Shown here piece after piece: positions 43,372 through 53,196 of a stretch of DNA of 64,000 bases (position 1 is its first letter; every line of letters starts with the position of its first letter). The stretch spans positions 3,571,001 to 3,635,000 of the forward strand of contig NZ_CP146077.1 of the NCBI RefSeq assembly GCF_037023725.1, in the 5' to 3' direction. The notes below the pieces were generated by a model that did no database searches, was not told the DNA's origin, and saw only the letters and a program-made list of their open reading frames with translations. This DNA is from Pseudomonas bubulae. Lineage in GTDB: Bacteria > Pseudomonadota > Gammaproteobacteria > Pseudomonadales > Pseudomonadaceae. The position numbers and the translations under genes are program-made.

Positions 43372-44523
43372 ATGCAAGACATCGAACTGAGCGAAGAACA
43401 AGTGATGATCCGCGACATGGCTCGCGACTTTGCCCGGCGTGAAATCGCTCCCCATGCCCAGGCCTGGGAAAAAGCCGGCTGGATCGACGACGCGCTGGTG
43501 GCCAAGCTTGGCGAACTGGGGTTGCTGGGCATGGTGGTGCCGGAGGAATGGGGTGGCACTTATGTCGATTACGTCGCCTACGCCCTGGCCGTGGAGGAAA
43601 TCTCAGCGGGCGATGCCGCTACCGGCGCCCTGATGAGCATCCACAATTCGGTGGGCTGCGGGCCGATACTGAAATACGGCAGCGAGGCACAAAAACAGAC
43701 CTGGCTGGCGGAGCTGGCCAGCGGCCAGACCATCGCCTGCTTCTGTCTGACCGAACCCCAGGCCGGCTCCGAAGCCCATAACCTGCGCACCCGCGCCGAG
43801 TTGCGTGACGGTCAATGGGTGATTACCGGTGCCAAGCAGTTTGTCAGCAATGGCAAGCGCGCCAAACTGGCCATTGTCTTTGCGGTAACCGACCCTGATC
43901 TGGGCAAAAAAGGTATTTCGGCGTTTTTGGTACCCACCGCCACCCCCGGTTTTATTGTCGACCGCACCGAACACAAAATGGGCATCCGCGCCTCGGACAC
44001 CTGCGCGGTAACCCTCAACAGCTGCAGCGTGCCTGAAGCCAATATGCTCGGCGAGCGCGGCAAGGGGCTGGCCATTGCCCTGGCCAACCTGGAAGGCGGG
44101 CGAATCGGCATTGGCGCCCAGGCATTGGGCATCGCCCGTGCGGCCTTCGAGGCAGCACTGGGTTACGCCCGTGACCGGGTGCAATTTGACAAGGCGATCA
44201 TTGAGCACCAGAGCGTGGCCAATATGCTCGCCGACATGCAGACCCGCATCAATGCGGCACGCCTGCTGATCCTGCATGCGGCGCGCCTGCGCAGCGCGGG
44301 CAAGCCCTGTCTGTCAGAAGCTTCGCAAGCCAAACTGTTTGCTTCGGAAATGGCCGAGTATGTGTGTTCCAAAGCCATCCAGATCCACGGTGGCTATGGC
44401 TACCTTGAAGACTATCCGGTGGAGCGCTACTACCGCGATGCGCGGATTACCCAGATTTATGAAGGGTCGAGCGAGATTCAGCGCATGGTGATTGCGCGGG
44501 AGCTGAAGAATTATCTGCTTTAG
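43372..44523 (+). CDS. acyl-CoA dehydrogenase (isobutyryl-CoA type, putative)
   Basis: 383 residues, four-helix/beta/four-helix ACAD. FAD-binding and substrate blocks: [46 protein letters not shown]; catalytic Glu in the C-terminal [17 protein letters not shown]. The partner hydrolase gene suggests isobutyryl-CoA to methacrylyl-CoA in valine catabolism; other short branched substrates are possible. Last gene of its operon; a REP doublet follows. Confidence 0.87.
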   Translation: MQDIELSEEQVMIRDMARDFARREIAPHAQAWEKAGWIDDALVAKLGELGLLGMVVPEEWGGTYVDYVAYALAVEEISAGDAATGALMSIHNSVGCGPILKYGSEAQKQTWLAELASGQTIACFCLTEPQAGSEAHNLRTRAELRDGQWVITGAKQFVSNGKRAKLAIVFAVTDPDLGKKGISAFLVPTATPGFIVDRTEHKMGIRASDTCAVTLNSCSVPEANMLGERGKGLAIALANLEGGRIGIGAQALGIARAAFEAALGYARDRVQFDKAIIEHQSVANMLADMQTRINAARLLILHAARLRSAGKPCLSEASQAKLFASEMAEYVCSKAIQIHGGYGYLEDYPVERYYRDARITQIYEGSSEIQRMVIARELKNYLL

Positions 44524-44540
44524 AAACTGATTCACAACCT

Positions 44541-44625
44541 GTGGGAGCGGGCTTGCTCGCGATGCAGTCGGCTCGGTGCAGCTGACACACCGCGTTGAGG
44601 CTATCGCGAGCAAGCCCGCTCCCAC
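44541..44625. repeat. REP doublet (REPIN), type 1
   Basis: GTGGGAGCGGGCTTGCTCGC (from 44541) and its inverse (to 44625) in head-to-head orientation, 39 bases apart. This is the most widespread Pseudomonas REP sequence. It lies between two convergent genes. Confidence 0.9.
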
Positions 44626-44641
44626 ATAGAGGCATGTGCAG

Positions 44642-45415
44642 TTATTGGTTCTTGAACTGCGCCTCGCGTTTTTCAACAAACGCCGCCATGCCTTCTTTCT
44701 GATCCTGTGTGGCGAACAAGGCGTGGAATACCCGACGCTCGAAACGCACACCTTCAGCCAGGTTCACCTCAAAGGCACGGTTGACGCATTCCTTGGTCTG
44801 CATCAGCACCGGCAGGGACTTTTTGGCAATGGTGGCCGCTACCTTCAGCGCTTCGTCGAGCAATTCATCCACCGGCACCACACGGGCCACCAACCCCGAA
44901 CGTTCCGCCTCTTCTGCGCCTATCAAACGCCCGCTCAGGCACATTTCCATGGCCTTGGCCTTGCCCACCGCACGGGTCAGGCGCTGTGTGCCGCCCATGC
45001 CCGGCAACACCCCCAGGTTGATTTCAGGCTGGCCGAATTTGGCGTTGTCCCCGGCCAGAATAAAGTCACACATCATTGCCAGTTCACAACCGCCACCCAG
45101 GGCAAAACCCGCGACTGCAGCAATAATCGGCTTGCGCCTGGCCGCCACACGGTCGCTGTCGGAAAACAGGTCATCAAGATAAATTTGCGGGTAGCTCAGG
45201 TCGGCCATCTCCTTGATGTCCGCACCGGCAGCAAAGGATTTCTTCGAGCCGGTGATAACGATACAGCCAATCCCGTTATCGGCTTCCAGGCTGTCCAGCG
45301 CGTGGTTTACTTCGCGGATCAATTGCGCATTCAGAGCATTCAGCGCCTGGGGGCGGTTCAGGGTAATCAGGCCCACTTGCCCATGGATGTCCAACAGAAT
45401 GGTTTCGTAGCTCAT
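44642..45415 (-). CDS. enoyl-CoA hydratase
   Basis: 257 residues, standard crotonase. [30 protein letters not shown] (oxyanion), [15 protein letters not shown] with Glu, and [20 protein letters not shown] with the second catalytic Glu. In the isoleucine-type operon it would hydrate tiglyl-CoA. GAGGA is upstream of ATG 45415. It lies 16 bases after the dehydrogenase gene and is last in the five-gene unit. Confidence 0.9.
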   Translation of the reverse strand: MSYETILLDIHGQVGLITLNRPQALNALNAQLIREVNHALDSLEADNGIGCIVITGSKKSFAAGADIKEMADLSYPQIYLDDLFSDSDRVAARRKPIIAAVAGFALGGGCELAMMCDFILAGDNAKFGQPEINLGVLPGMGGTQRLTRAVGKAKAMEMCLSGRLIGAEEAERSGLVARVVPVDELLDEALKVAATIAKKSLPVLMQTKECVNRAFEVNLAEGVRFERRVFHALFATQDQKEGMAAFVEKREAQFKNQ

Positions 45416-45431
45416 CGCTAATGTCCTCGAT

Positions 45432-46559
45432 TCAAAGATTGCGCGAAATGACCATGCGCTGAATATCACTGGTGCCTTCATAGATCTGGCACACCCGCAC
45501 ATCGCGGTAGATCCGTTCCAGCGGGAAGTCGCTCAAATAGCCATAACCGCCCAGGGTTTGCAACGCCTTGGAGCACACGCGCTCGGCCATTTCCGATGCA
45601 AACAGCTTGGCTTGCGAGGCCTCGACCAGCGCCGATTGCCCACTGTCACGCAGTGCCGCAGCGTAATGGACCATCTGCCGGGCGACGGCGATTTCCGTCG
45701 ACATATCGGCCAGGCGAAACGCCACCGCCTGATGCTCCACCAGGGGCTGGCCAAAGGTCACGCGTTCGCGGGCATAGTCGCGGGCCGCTTCAAAGGCTGC
45801 ACGGGCCATGCCTACGGCTTGTGCAGCAATACCGATGCGCCCGCCTTCCAGGTTGCCCAGGGCAATCTTGTAGCCTTGCCCCTCTTCGCCCAGGCGGTTG
45901 GCCACCGGTATCTTCAGGTCAGTAAACAGAATCTGGCAGGTGTCCGATGCATGCTGCCCCAGTTTGTCTTCAACCCGGGCCACGCTGTAACCCGGAGTAT
46001 CCGTGGGTACGATAAACGCGGTAATGCCACGCTTGCCCGCCGCCGGGTCCGTCACCGCAAACACGATCACCACTCCGGCGTTTTGCCCTGAGGTAATGAA
46101 CTGCTTGCAGCCATTGAGAATGTAATGATCGCCTTCGCGGCGGGCTCGGGTTTTCAGGTCACTGGCATCGGAGCCGGCCTGCGGCTCGGTGAGGGCAAAC
46201 GCGCCGAGCATTTCACCGCTGGCCAGGGGGATCAGAAATTGCTGTTTTTGCGCCTCGCTGCCGTATTTGAGAATCGGCACGCAACCCACCGAGTTATGCA
46301 CGCTCATGATCGTGGAGCACGAGCCGTCACCGGCGGCGACTTCTTCAAGGGCCATGGCATAGGCCTGATAACCCGTGTCACAACCGCCCCACTCCTCGGG
46401 CACCAGCATGCCGAAAAACCCTAATTGAGCCATCTCGGCAATTGCCTCACGAGGAAACCGATGCTGCTTGTCCCACTCGGCGGCAAAGGGTTTGAGGCGT
46501 TCCTGGGCAAACTCTCGGGCTGCTTCGCGTATTTGTAATTGTTCGGGTGTAGGCAGCAT
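45432..46559 (-). CDS. acyl-CoA dehydrogenase (2-methylbutyryl-CoA type, putative)
   Basis: 375 residues. [46 protein letters not shown], and the C-terminal Glu in [17 protein letters not shown]. By operon context it oxidises 2-methylbutyryl-CoA to tiglyl-CoA in isoleucine breakdown. It is very like the dehydrogenase at 43372, from which it probably derives by duplication. The start follows the thiolase stop by nine bases. Confidence 0.88.
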   Translation of the reverse strand: MLPTPEQLQIREAAREFAQERLKPFAAEWDKQHRFPREAIAEMAQLGFFGMLVPEEWGGCDTGYQAYAMALEEVAAGDGSCSTIMSVHNSVGCVPILKYGSEAQKQQFLIPLASGEMLGAFALTEPQAGSDASDLKTRARREGDHYILNGCKQFITSGQNAGVVIVFAVTDPAAGKRGITAFIVPTDTPGYSVARVEDKLGQHASDTCQILFTDLKIPVANRLGEEGQGYKIALGNLEGGRIGIAAQAVGMARAAFEAARDYARERVTFGQPLVEHQAVAFRLADMSTEIAVARQMVHYAAALRDSGQSALVEASQAKLFASEMAERVCSKALQTLGGYGYLSDFPLERIYRDVRVCQIYEGTSDIQRMVISRNL

Positions 46560-46568
46560 ACAAAATCC

Positions 46569-47762
46569 TTAATACAGACATTCCACGGCAATGGCCGTGG
46601 CTTCACCGCCGCCGATGCAGATGGCGGCAACACCGCGTGTAGCCTTTTGCTGGCGCAATGCCGAGAGCAAAGTCACCAGTATTCGCGCACCCGAAGCCCC
46701 AATCGGATGCCCCAGGGCACAGGCGCCGCCGTAGATATTGACCTTGCTGTGGGGGATATCCAGCTCGGTCATGGTTACCAGGCTGACCACCGCGAACGCT
46801 TCGTTGATTTCAAACAGATCGACCTGGTTCAGATCCCAGCCAGTGCTGCTCATCAGGCGCTTGATTGCCCCCACCGGTGCAGTCGGAAACAACCCCGGCT
46901 CATCGGCAAAGGCGGCGTGGCCGTGGATAACCGCCAACGGCTTGAGGCCACGTCTTTGCGCTTCGCTGCGACGCATCAGTACCAGCGCCGCCGCACCGTC
47001 GGAAATCGAGCTGGAGTTGGCCGCCGTCACCGTACCGCCCTCGCGGAACGCCGGTTTCAGGGTTGGAATTTTTGCCAGATTGGCCTTGGGCGGCTGCTCG
47101 TCATCACTGATCAGGCGCTGCTCTTTACCCACGGTCACCTGCACCGGGACGATCTCGCTGCTAAAACTGCCGTCCTTGATGGCCTGCTGCGCACGGGTCA
47201 GGGAGGCCACGGCAAAGGCATCCTGAGCTTCACGGGTAAAACCGTGATTCTGGGCGCAGTCTTCGGCAAAAGTCCCCATCAGGCGGCCACGGTCATAGGC
47301 GTCTTCCAGGCCGTCGAGGAACATGTGATCCAGCACCCGGCCATGGCCCATGCGGTAACCGCTGCGGGCGCGATCAAGCAGGTACGGCGCATTGGACATG
47401 CTCTCCATGCCCCCTGCCACCACCACATCGGCACTGCCGGCCAGCAGCCTGTCGTGCCCAAGAATGGCCGCTTCCATGCCCGAGCCGCACATCTTGTTCA
47501 GTGTGGTGCAACGGGTACCCTTGTCCAGCCCGGCCCCCAGGGCGGCCTGACGGGCAGGTGCCTGGCCGATGCCTGCCGACAGCACACAGCCAAACAACAC
47601 TTCTTGCACACCATCGGCAGCAACACCCGCGCGTTCAACCGCTGCACGGATCGCCGCAGAGCCCAGTTGCGGCGCGGTCAGGCCCTTGAAGTCCCCCTGA
47701 AAGCCGCCCATGGGCGTACGCGCAGCACTTACGATTACAACCGGATCATTGCTGATTGTCAT
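46569..47762 (-). CDS. acetyl-CoA C-acyltransferase (thiolase)
   Basis: 397 residues with all thiolase II residues: nucleophile Cys in [12 protein letters not shown] (about residue 90), His in [12 protein letters not shown] (about 353), and second Cys in [10 protein letters not shown] (about 383). In this operon the expected reaction is 2-methylacetoacetyl-CoA to propionyl-CoA and acetyl-CoA, the last step of isoleucine breakdown. Corresponds by order to the FadAx-type thiolase of P. putida. Confidence 0.92.
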   Translation of the reverse strand: MTISNDPVVIVSAARTPMGGFQGDFKGLTAPQLGSAAIRAAVERAGVAADGVQEVLFGCVLSAGIGQAPARQAALGAGLDKGTRCTTLNKMCGSGMEAAILGHDRLLAGSADVVVAGGMESMSNAPYLLDRARSGYRMGHGRVLDHMFLDGLEDAYDRGRLMGTFAEDCAQNHGFTREAQDAFAVASLTRAQQAIKDGSFSSEIVPVQVTVGKEQRLISDDEQPPKANLAKIPTLKPAFREGGTVTAANSSSISDGAAALVLMRRSEAQRRGLKPLAVIHGHAAFADEPGLFPTAPVGAIKRLMSSTGWDLNQVDLFEINEAFAVVSLVTMTELDIPHSKVNIYGGACALGHPIGASGARILVTLLSALRQQKATRGVAAICIGGGEATAIAVECLY

Positions 47763-47772
47763 ATCTCACCTC

Positions 47773-48540
47773 TTATTTCGCGGCCATGCGCAAGGCACCG
47801 TCGAGTCGGATCACCTCACCATTGAGCATGCTGTTTTCAATAATGTGACGCACCAGCGAGGCGTACTCGTCAGGCTTGCCCAAGCGTGGTGGAAATGGCA
47901 CACCGGCGGCCAGCGATGCACGCACTTCAGGCGTCATGCCAGCCATCATCGGGGTTTCAAAAATACCCGGGGCGATGGTCATTACCCGAATGCCGAAGCG
48001 TGCCAGTTCACGGGCTGCAGGCAAGGTCAGGCTGGCAATCGCGCCCTTGGATGCTGCATAAGCTGCCTGACCGATCTGACCGTCGAATGCCGCGACCGAA
48101 GCCGTGTTGATGATCACCCCGCGCTCGCCCTCGGCATCGGCAGTGGTTTCGGCAATCGCCGCTGCAGCCAGACGCAACATGTTGAAGCTGCCAATCAGGT
48201 TGACGTTGATCACCTGGCTGAATGAGTCCAGCCCATGGGGGCCGTTTTTACCGAGGATCTTTTCACCGCGCACAATGCCGGCACAGTTGACCAGCCCGTT
48301 GACCGCGCCAAAGGCGGCCACTGTAGCGGCCACTGCCGCCTGGGCGGCATCTGCCTGGCTGATGTCCGCCACAGCGCTGCGCGCCTGCTCGCCCAACGCC
48401 AGGGCCTGGGCGGCCACTGCTTCGGCGTTCAGGTCCACCAGCATCACTTTGGCACCTGCCTTGACCAGCATGTGCGCCGTGGCGGCACCCAGCCCCGATG
48501 CACCACCGGTGACGATAAAAACCTTGTTTTCGATTTGCAT
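47773..48540 (-). CDS. short-chain 3-hydroxyacyl-CoA dehydrogenase (HSD10-like)
   Basis: 255-residue SDR. TGGASGLGAAT cofactor loop, NCAGIVRGEKILGK, catalytic Ser in INTASVAAFDG and YAASKGAI with Tyr-Lys. The HSD10-type features are the GEKILGKNGPH insertion and a C-terminal FPPRLGKPDEYASLV. It probably oxidises 2-methyl-3-hydroxybutyryl-CoA. Eleven bases precede the thiolase start; 15 bases separate it from the ligase gene upstream. Confidence 0.88.
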   Translation of the reverse strand: MQIENKVFIVTGGASGLGAATAHMLVKAGAKVMLVDLNAEAVAAQALALGEQARSAVADISQADAAQAAVAATVAAFGAVNGLVNCAGIVRGEKILGKNGPHGLDSFSQVINVNLIGSFNMLRLAAAAIAETTADAEGERGVIINTASVAAFDGQIGQAAYAASKGAIASLTLPAARELARFGIRVMTIAPGIFETPMMAGMTPEVRASLAAGVPFPPRLGKPDEYASLVRHIIENSMLNGEVIRLDGALRMAAK

Positions 48541-48555
48541 GATGATTCCTGAAAG

Positions 48556-50214
48556 TTAGACGCTGGCGCTTGCGGCCAGCTCAGCCTTGGCGATTTCCTG
48601 ATTGCGCAAAATAAAGCGCTGCAACTTGCCGCTGGGTGTCTTCGGCAATTCGCTGACAAATTCGATTTCACGGGGGTAAGCGTGGGCAGCCAGCCGTTGA
48701 CGCACGTGCAGGCGCAGGGTTTCAGCCAGTTGTGCATCCCCCAGATACTGAGGGTTCAACACCACAAAGGCTTTGACCAGCTCGGTGCGTTCACGGTCCG
48801 GCTTGCCCACCACGGCGGCCTCTACCACCGCCGGGTGTTCGATCAGGGCGCTTTCCACATCAAAAGGCCCGACGCGGTAACCGGACGTGGTAATCACGTC
48901 GTCGCTGCGCCCGACAAAACTGATGCTGCCGTCCGGGTTCAGCTCCACGGTATCGCCACTCAGGTAATAGTTGCCGACAAAAGCCTTGGTCTTGAAGCCT
49001 TCGTAGCCACCAAACCAGCACATCGGCGACTGGCTGCGATCAACCGCCAGAATCCCCGGCTGGCCAACGGGCAGCTCCTGATGATTGTCATCGAGCACCA
49101 CGATGCGGTGGCCCGGCGAGGCAAAACCGGCGGCGCCCATATGCACCGGATGATCGAGCCCGTGATGGTTGCACAGCACCATGCCGACTTCGGTCTGGCC
49201 ATAGTGGTCGTGGATGGTGACGTTGAGTTCATCGGCAAACCAGCGGATGACTTCGGGGTTGAGCGGCTCCCCGGCACTGCTGACCACGCGCAACTGGCCC
49301 TTGATCTTGCTGGCGAAGGCGCCACCGGCCGCAATCAACAGGCGATAGGCGGTGGGCGAACCGGTCAGGTTGGTAATACCGTATTTCCTGATGACCCGGC
49401 AGGTACTTTCGACCGTGAACGGGCCGTCGTACAGGGTGATCGGGTGGCCCATCGACAGTGGCCCGGTGATGCCGAAATAAATGCCATAGGCCCAGCCCGG
49501 ATCTGCCAGGTTCCAGAACGAATCCTCGGGGCGCAGCCCCACTGCATCACGGGTGTAGCTCTGGAATGCAACGATGGCCTTGAGCGGCACCAGCAGCGGC
49601 TTGGCCGGGCCGGTAGTGCCTGAGGTAAACATCAGCAGGAACGGATCTTCACCGCTCAGCATCACCGGCTCACAGGTAGCCGGGTAGTTGTCCAGCTCTG
49701 CCCAGAAACTGAAGTCGCCACGTACCAGGCCCTGCCCCTTGGCTCCCGCCACCGTGACAATGGCCGGACAGTCATTGACCTCGTCCAACTTGACGCGGTT
49801 GACCGCATCGGTGACCACCAGCACGGCCCCCGAGCTGTTAAGCCGGTGTTCAATGGCCTTTGGCCCGAATGCAGTGAACAGGGGCTGGTAGATGGCACCA
49901 ATGCGCCAGGCGGCGAATGCGACGATCAACAACTCGACATTGCGTGGCAGCAAACCTGCCACCTTGTCGCCCTGCTTGACACCCTGGGCGAGGAGAAAAT
50001 TGGCAAAGCGCGCGGCCTGCTCCTGCAACTGAGTGAAGGTATAAGTCGCGCTGCTGGCATCGCGCCCCTCCCAGAACAACGCAATGCGGCCCGGCAAGGC
50101 ATGACGGTCGCAGCACTCGACACAGGCATTGATCGCTGCCAGATGGCCATCCAGCGCACCGGCTACCGTGCGTTGGTAGTCAAAATCAGTCATCGAACTC
50201 AGATAGTCGCGCAT
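48556..50214 (-). CDS. acyl-CoA synthetase (AMP-forming)
   Basis: About 552 residues of the adenylate-forming family. The P-loop LLMFTSGTTGPAKPLLVP, DHYGQTEVGM (A5), the A7-like YYLSGDTVELNPDG and C-terminal Lys in PKTPSGKLQRFILR are all present. First gene of the isoleucine-type operon (ligase-SDR-thiolase-dehydrogenase-hydratase), the same order as the fadDx cluster of P. putida, so the acid activated is likely short and branched. Start ATG 50214, with GAGGG upstream; ATG 50193 is an alternative. Confidence 0.88.
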   Translation of the reverse strand: MRDYLSSMTDFDYQRTVAGALDGHLAAINACVECCDRHALPGRIALFWEGRDASSATYTFTQLQEQAARFANFLLAQGVKQGDKVAGLLPRNVELLIVAFAAWRIGAIYQPLFTAFGPKAIEHRLNSSGAVLVVTDAVNRVKLDEVNDCPAIVTVAGAKGQGLVRGDFSFWAELDNYPATCEPVMLSGEDPFLLMFTSGTTGPAKPLLVPLKAIVAFQSYTRDAVGLRPEDSFWNLADPGWAYGIYFGITGPLSMGHPITLYDGPFTVESTCRVIRKYGITNLTGSPTAYRLLIAAGGAFASKIKGQLRVVSSAGEPLNPEVIRWFADELNVTIHDHYGQTEVGMVLCNHHGLDHPVHMGAAGFASPGHRIVVLDDNHQELPVGQPGILAVDRSQSPMCWFGGYEGFKTKAFVGNYYLSGDTVELNPDGSISFVGRSDDVITTSGYRVGPFDVESALIEHPAVVEAAVVGKPDRERTELVKAFVVLNPQYLGDAQLAETLRLHVRQRLAAHAYPREIEFVSELPKTPSGKLQRFILRNQEIAKAELAASASV

Positions 50215-50421
50215 CAGCAGAATCCCTCGGTCTTTATTTTTAGGATGGGAACCGTGAAAAATCCTGCTGATAATCGCCCTGCGAAGGCTCTGCAACAATG
50301 GTCAAAACACTCAAGCTGGGTGACTGCTTTGGCCAATGGCTACGAGCTTCTTGCGCTGATGAGAACCGCATGGCATTCAGCCAGTCACTTATCTATATTT
50401 GAGCCTCATAAGGAGATGCCC

Positions 50422-50775
50422 GTGACTACTGACAACCGCCAAAACAGAATCGACAACATCGAATTCAACGTCCATGACATCGCGCGCAGCAAAGTCTTTT
50501 ATGGCGCCGTGTTCGGCTGGACCTTCACCGACTTTGGCCCCACCTACAGCGAATTCAGCGATGGGCGCCTGAGCGGCGGCTTCACCACTGGCGAACCTGT
50601 ACGCCCCGGTGGCCCGCTGATCATTCTGTACGCCGACGACCTGGCCCAGGCTCAGCAAGCCATCAGCGCTGCCGGAGGTCTCATCAGCCGACCTGAATTC
50701 AAGTTTCCCGGCGGCAGCCGCTTCCACTTCACCGACCTGGATGGCTACGAATTGGCCGTGTGGTCGCAGGCATAA
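50422..50775 (+). CDS. VOC family (glyoxalase-like) protein
   Basis: 117 residues, one vicinal-oxygen-chelate unit of paired beta-alpha-beta-beta-beta modules. IDNIEFNVHDIARSKVFYG is the classic opening with the metal-ligand position, and FHFTDLDGYELAVW the classic end. Substrate unknown. I choose GTG 50422 because AAGGAG is six bases upstream; the ATG at 50416 would abut that site. It is divergent from the acyl-CoA synthetase gene. Confidence 0.82.
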   Translation: MTTDNRQNRIDNIEFNVHDIARSKVFYGAVFGWTFTDFGPTYSEFSDGRLSGGFTTGEPVRPGGPLIILYADDLAQAQQAISAAGGLISRPEFKFPGGSRFHFTDLDGYELAVWSQA

Positions 50776-51040
50776 TTAATCACTCCCCTTCGACACAACC
50801 CTCCCCCTCCCCCGGCAATGACTTGTTGCATTACCGGGGTCTGCCGCTGCGCCGCAAATGCGCCTATGTAATAAAACCTGCACAACCTTGCGATCCATCC
50901 TAATTGCCCTCGCTACACCGCAGCCCTAGCTTTGCCACGGCCACCTTCAATCACATTGAATGTGGGTCTGCACTGACGAACAGCCGTGCTTGGCGGTTAA
51001 AAATAATTGACCAAAGGGTAGCTTCAAAGCTACATTTCAA
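50776..51040. other. intergenic stretch with a weak terminator
   Basis: A hairpin CCCCGGCAATG / CATTACCGGGG at about 50810-50839 (one bulge) may end the VOC gene. The rest holds the HigBA promoter; no gene. Confidence 0.5.
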
Positions 51041-51366
51041 ATGCTAGAGATAAGACACTACCTCAGCGAAACAGGTAACGACCCCTACCAGCAGTGGCTG
51101 GACCACTTAAAGGATCGCACGGCCAAGGCACGCATCACCGTGCGGGTCAACCGGCTTTCAGCGGGCGCTTTTGGTGATTGCAAAGCCCTGTGCCAGGGCG
51201 TATGGGAATTGCGTATAGATCACGGACCAGGCTATCGGCTGTATTACGCTCGGGACGGCAAAAAACTGGTGTTGCTGCTGCTGGGGGTGGCGACAAGCGC
51301 CAGCAACAGGCCGATATCGAAAAAGCCGTGCGCTGCTGGAACGAGTATCAGAAGAGGAAGCCATGA
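51041..51366 (+). pseudogene. HigB/RelE-family toxin, frameshifted
   Basis: The gene starts MLEIRHYLSETGNDPYQQWL and runs well through GVWELRIDHGPGYRLYYARD and KKLVLLLLG, the standard core of Gp49/HigB-type mRNA interferases. Then the frame breaks in a run of five G (51283-51287). The natural end, GDKRQQQADIEKAVRCWNEY then QKRKP, is in the next frame and finishes in an ATGA overlap with the antitoxin gene. One extra G restores a 108-residue toxin. As given, the frame reads on to 51433 into a foreign tail. Confidence 0.75.
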
Positions 51367-51665
51367 ACAAAACCAAGAATCACGACGAATCCGTTATCGA
51401 GATGATCCGCCAGGATCCCGAATTTGCCATTGAATACCTGCGTATCGCCATTGATGAGCTCGATGAAGAAGGTGGCCAGGCCAGCTTTCTGACCGCGTTG
51501 CGCCATGTTGTCGAAGCACGGGGCGGCATGGCACAAATAGCCGAAAAGGCCGGGCTTTCCCGCGAAAGCCTGTACCGCGCCCTTTCGCCCAAGGGCAACC
51601 CGACACTGCGCACCATGCGTCAGGTCGTCCATGCCACCGGAATGACGTTTGCCTCACTGACCTGA
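51363..51665 (+). CDS. HigA-type antitoxin
   Basis: 100 residues, the probable addiction-module antitoxin of the HigB-like gene it overlaps by four bases. HTH region: GGMAQIAEKAGLSRESLYRA followed by LSPKGNPTLRTMRQVVHATG. Intact, so the locus may be an antitoxin-only remnant or a reversible off state. A terminator follows. Confidence 0.85.
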   Translation: MNKTKNHDESVIEMIRQDPEFAIEYLRIAIDELDEEGGQASFLTALRHVVEARGGMAQIAEKAGLSRESLYRALSPKGNPTLRTMRQVVHATGMTFASLT

Positions 51666-51673
51666 GCCCATGA

Positions 51674-51708
51674 AAAAGCCCCGCAGGCGTTACACCGACG
51701 GGGCTTTT
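51674..51708. terminator. bidirectional terminator
   Basis: AAAAGCCCCG / CGGGGCTTTT, 10 bp with a 15-base loop, between the antitoxin gene and the convergent DUF1329 gene. Confidence 0.85.
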
Positions 51709-51725
51709 ACCTGCAACCCTGCTGT

Positions 51726-53108
51726 TTACCTCCCCATCGCCCGCGCCGCATCAGCGGTGTACTGGTCAGGGGTGAACTTGCCTTCGTTGAGGATCGGGCC
51801 TTTCTTGGCTTCGTTGGTCATGCCGTAGCCGGTGTACTGCCCCGAGTTCAAGTCCATGAAGAACTGTGAACCGGCCTGCCAGCCACTCATGTCCGGGTGG
51901 TAGTAGTAGTTGATCATGGCGTGTTTCCACAACTGGCCACGCGCGTCGTAGTTGTCCGCCAGCACCGAGTTCCAGGTGTCTTCGTCGAGGAACAGTACAC
52001 GCTTGCCGTATACGTGGCGGTAGCCTTCCTTGAGGTCGGCTTCAACCACCCACACCCGGCGCAGCTCATAACGCATCAAGTCCGGATTGGGGTGATTGGG
52101 CGTCAGCATGTCAGCGTATTTCACCGTACCTGCGTTGGGCTTGTAGGCGTTGGCCGGGATGTAGATTTCGCGCTTGCCCAGCAGCTTCCAGTTGTAGCGC
52201 TCCGGCGAGCCGTTATACAAACGGTCTTCGTCCACAGTCATGGTGCCATTGGTACCGATCATCGGCTGGTCGTAGCCGTAGCCTGGCAACAGTCGCACAC
52301 GACGGGTCGAAGGGCTGTAGCTCCAGGCCTGGCGCGGGTCGGTGGCGAAGTTGTAGGGTTCGTGGGAGATGCTCAGCGTGCCGTTGTCACGGGTCGGCTT
52401 GAGGGTCATGTTGTTGCTCATGGCCTGGAGCTTGTTTTCAGTCCTGGGTTCTACCGTAGGCGAGTTGGCCATGGCCAGGTTACGGGCATAGGCACGGCCC
52501 CAGCCAATGCTGCCGTTGGGCAGCACGGAGGCCAGGTCACTGGTTTTTTCTTCGGTCCAGGCACGGGCCGGCAGTTGGTGGTTCCACAGCGCTTCCATGC
52601 CGTTTTTAGGAATCGGGAACGGCACTTGTCCCAGCCCTTCAAAGCCCATGCCATCATTGACCAGCTTGGCGTTCAAGGCGTTGTTCATGACCCGCTGGCA
52701 CACGTAATCCGGGTAGCGGTAGTCACGGTGACCGGTGTAGATGTTCATCTTGTAGGTGGTCGGATAACGCTTGAGCAGCGCCTTCTGGCCTTCGGTCAGT
52801 TTGTCTTCGTACTGGGCCATGTTCTGCGCGGTAATCACCAGAATCGGCTTCTCCGCAGCGTAGGGGTCAACCGGCTGGTCGCCGGAAAACTTCACATGGT
52901 TCCAACCCGGCACTTCGCCCAGGTACTTGCCGGTATACGCAGGGATGGTGCCCGCGGCGTTACCCGCCTGCTCTGCCCCTACACAGGTCAGCTCCTTGCC
53001 CAGTTTGGCCGCTTCTGCGGGCGATACCTGAGCAGATGCCGTGCCGATGGCGACCACGTTGACGGCCATGGCGGCTGCGAGCATTACGCCTGTTCTTGTT
53101 ATTTTCAT
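51726..53108 (-). CDS. DUF1329 family envelope protein
   Basis: 460 residues with a signal peptide (MKITRTGVMLAAAMAVNVVA, cut after ASA). The body is a DUF1329 protein, related to the LolA/LolB fold that handles lipids; typical parts are AWSYSPSTRRVRLLPGYGYD and the middle YELRRVWVVEADLKEGYRHV. Genes of this family sit beside hydrophobic-substrate catabolic clusters and are thought to help cross the envelope. GGAGG lies six bases before ATG 53108. It is last in the big catabolic cluster on this strand. Confidence 0.85.
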   Translation of the reverse strand: MKITRTGVMLAAAMAVNVVAIGTASAQVSPAEAAKLGKELTCVGAEQAGNAAGTIPAYTGKYLGEVPGWNHVKFSGDQPVDPYAAEKPILVITAQNMAQYEDKLTEGQKALLKRYPTTYKMNIYTGHRDYRYPDYVCQRVMNNALNAKLVNDGMGFEGLGQVPFPIPKNGMEALWNHQLPARAWTEEKTSDLASVLPNGSIGWGRAYARNLAMANSPTVEPRTENKLQAMSNNMTLKPTRDNGTLSISHEPYNFATDPRQAWSYSPSTRRVRLLPGYGYDQPMIGTNGTMTVDEDRLYNGSPERYNWKLLGKREIYIPANAYKPNAGTVKYADMLTPNHPNPDLMRYELRRVWVVEADLKEGYRHVYGKRVLFLDEDTWNSVLADNYDARGQLWKHAMINYYYHPDMSGWQAGSQFFMDLNSGQYTGYGMTNEAKKGPILNEGKFTPDQYTADAARAMGR

Positions 53109-53196
53109 GTATTGCCTCCTACGCGAATAAGGCTTGCTGGGGGTGTGCATCCATTCTTCGCCAATCAGCGGCGAGCACATCGTCCACAGAGACTAC

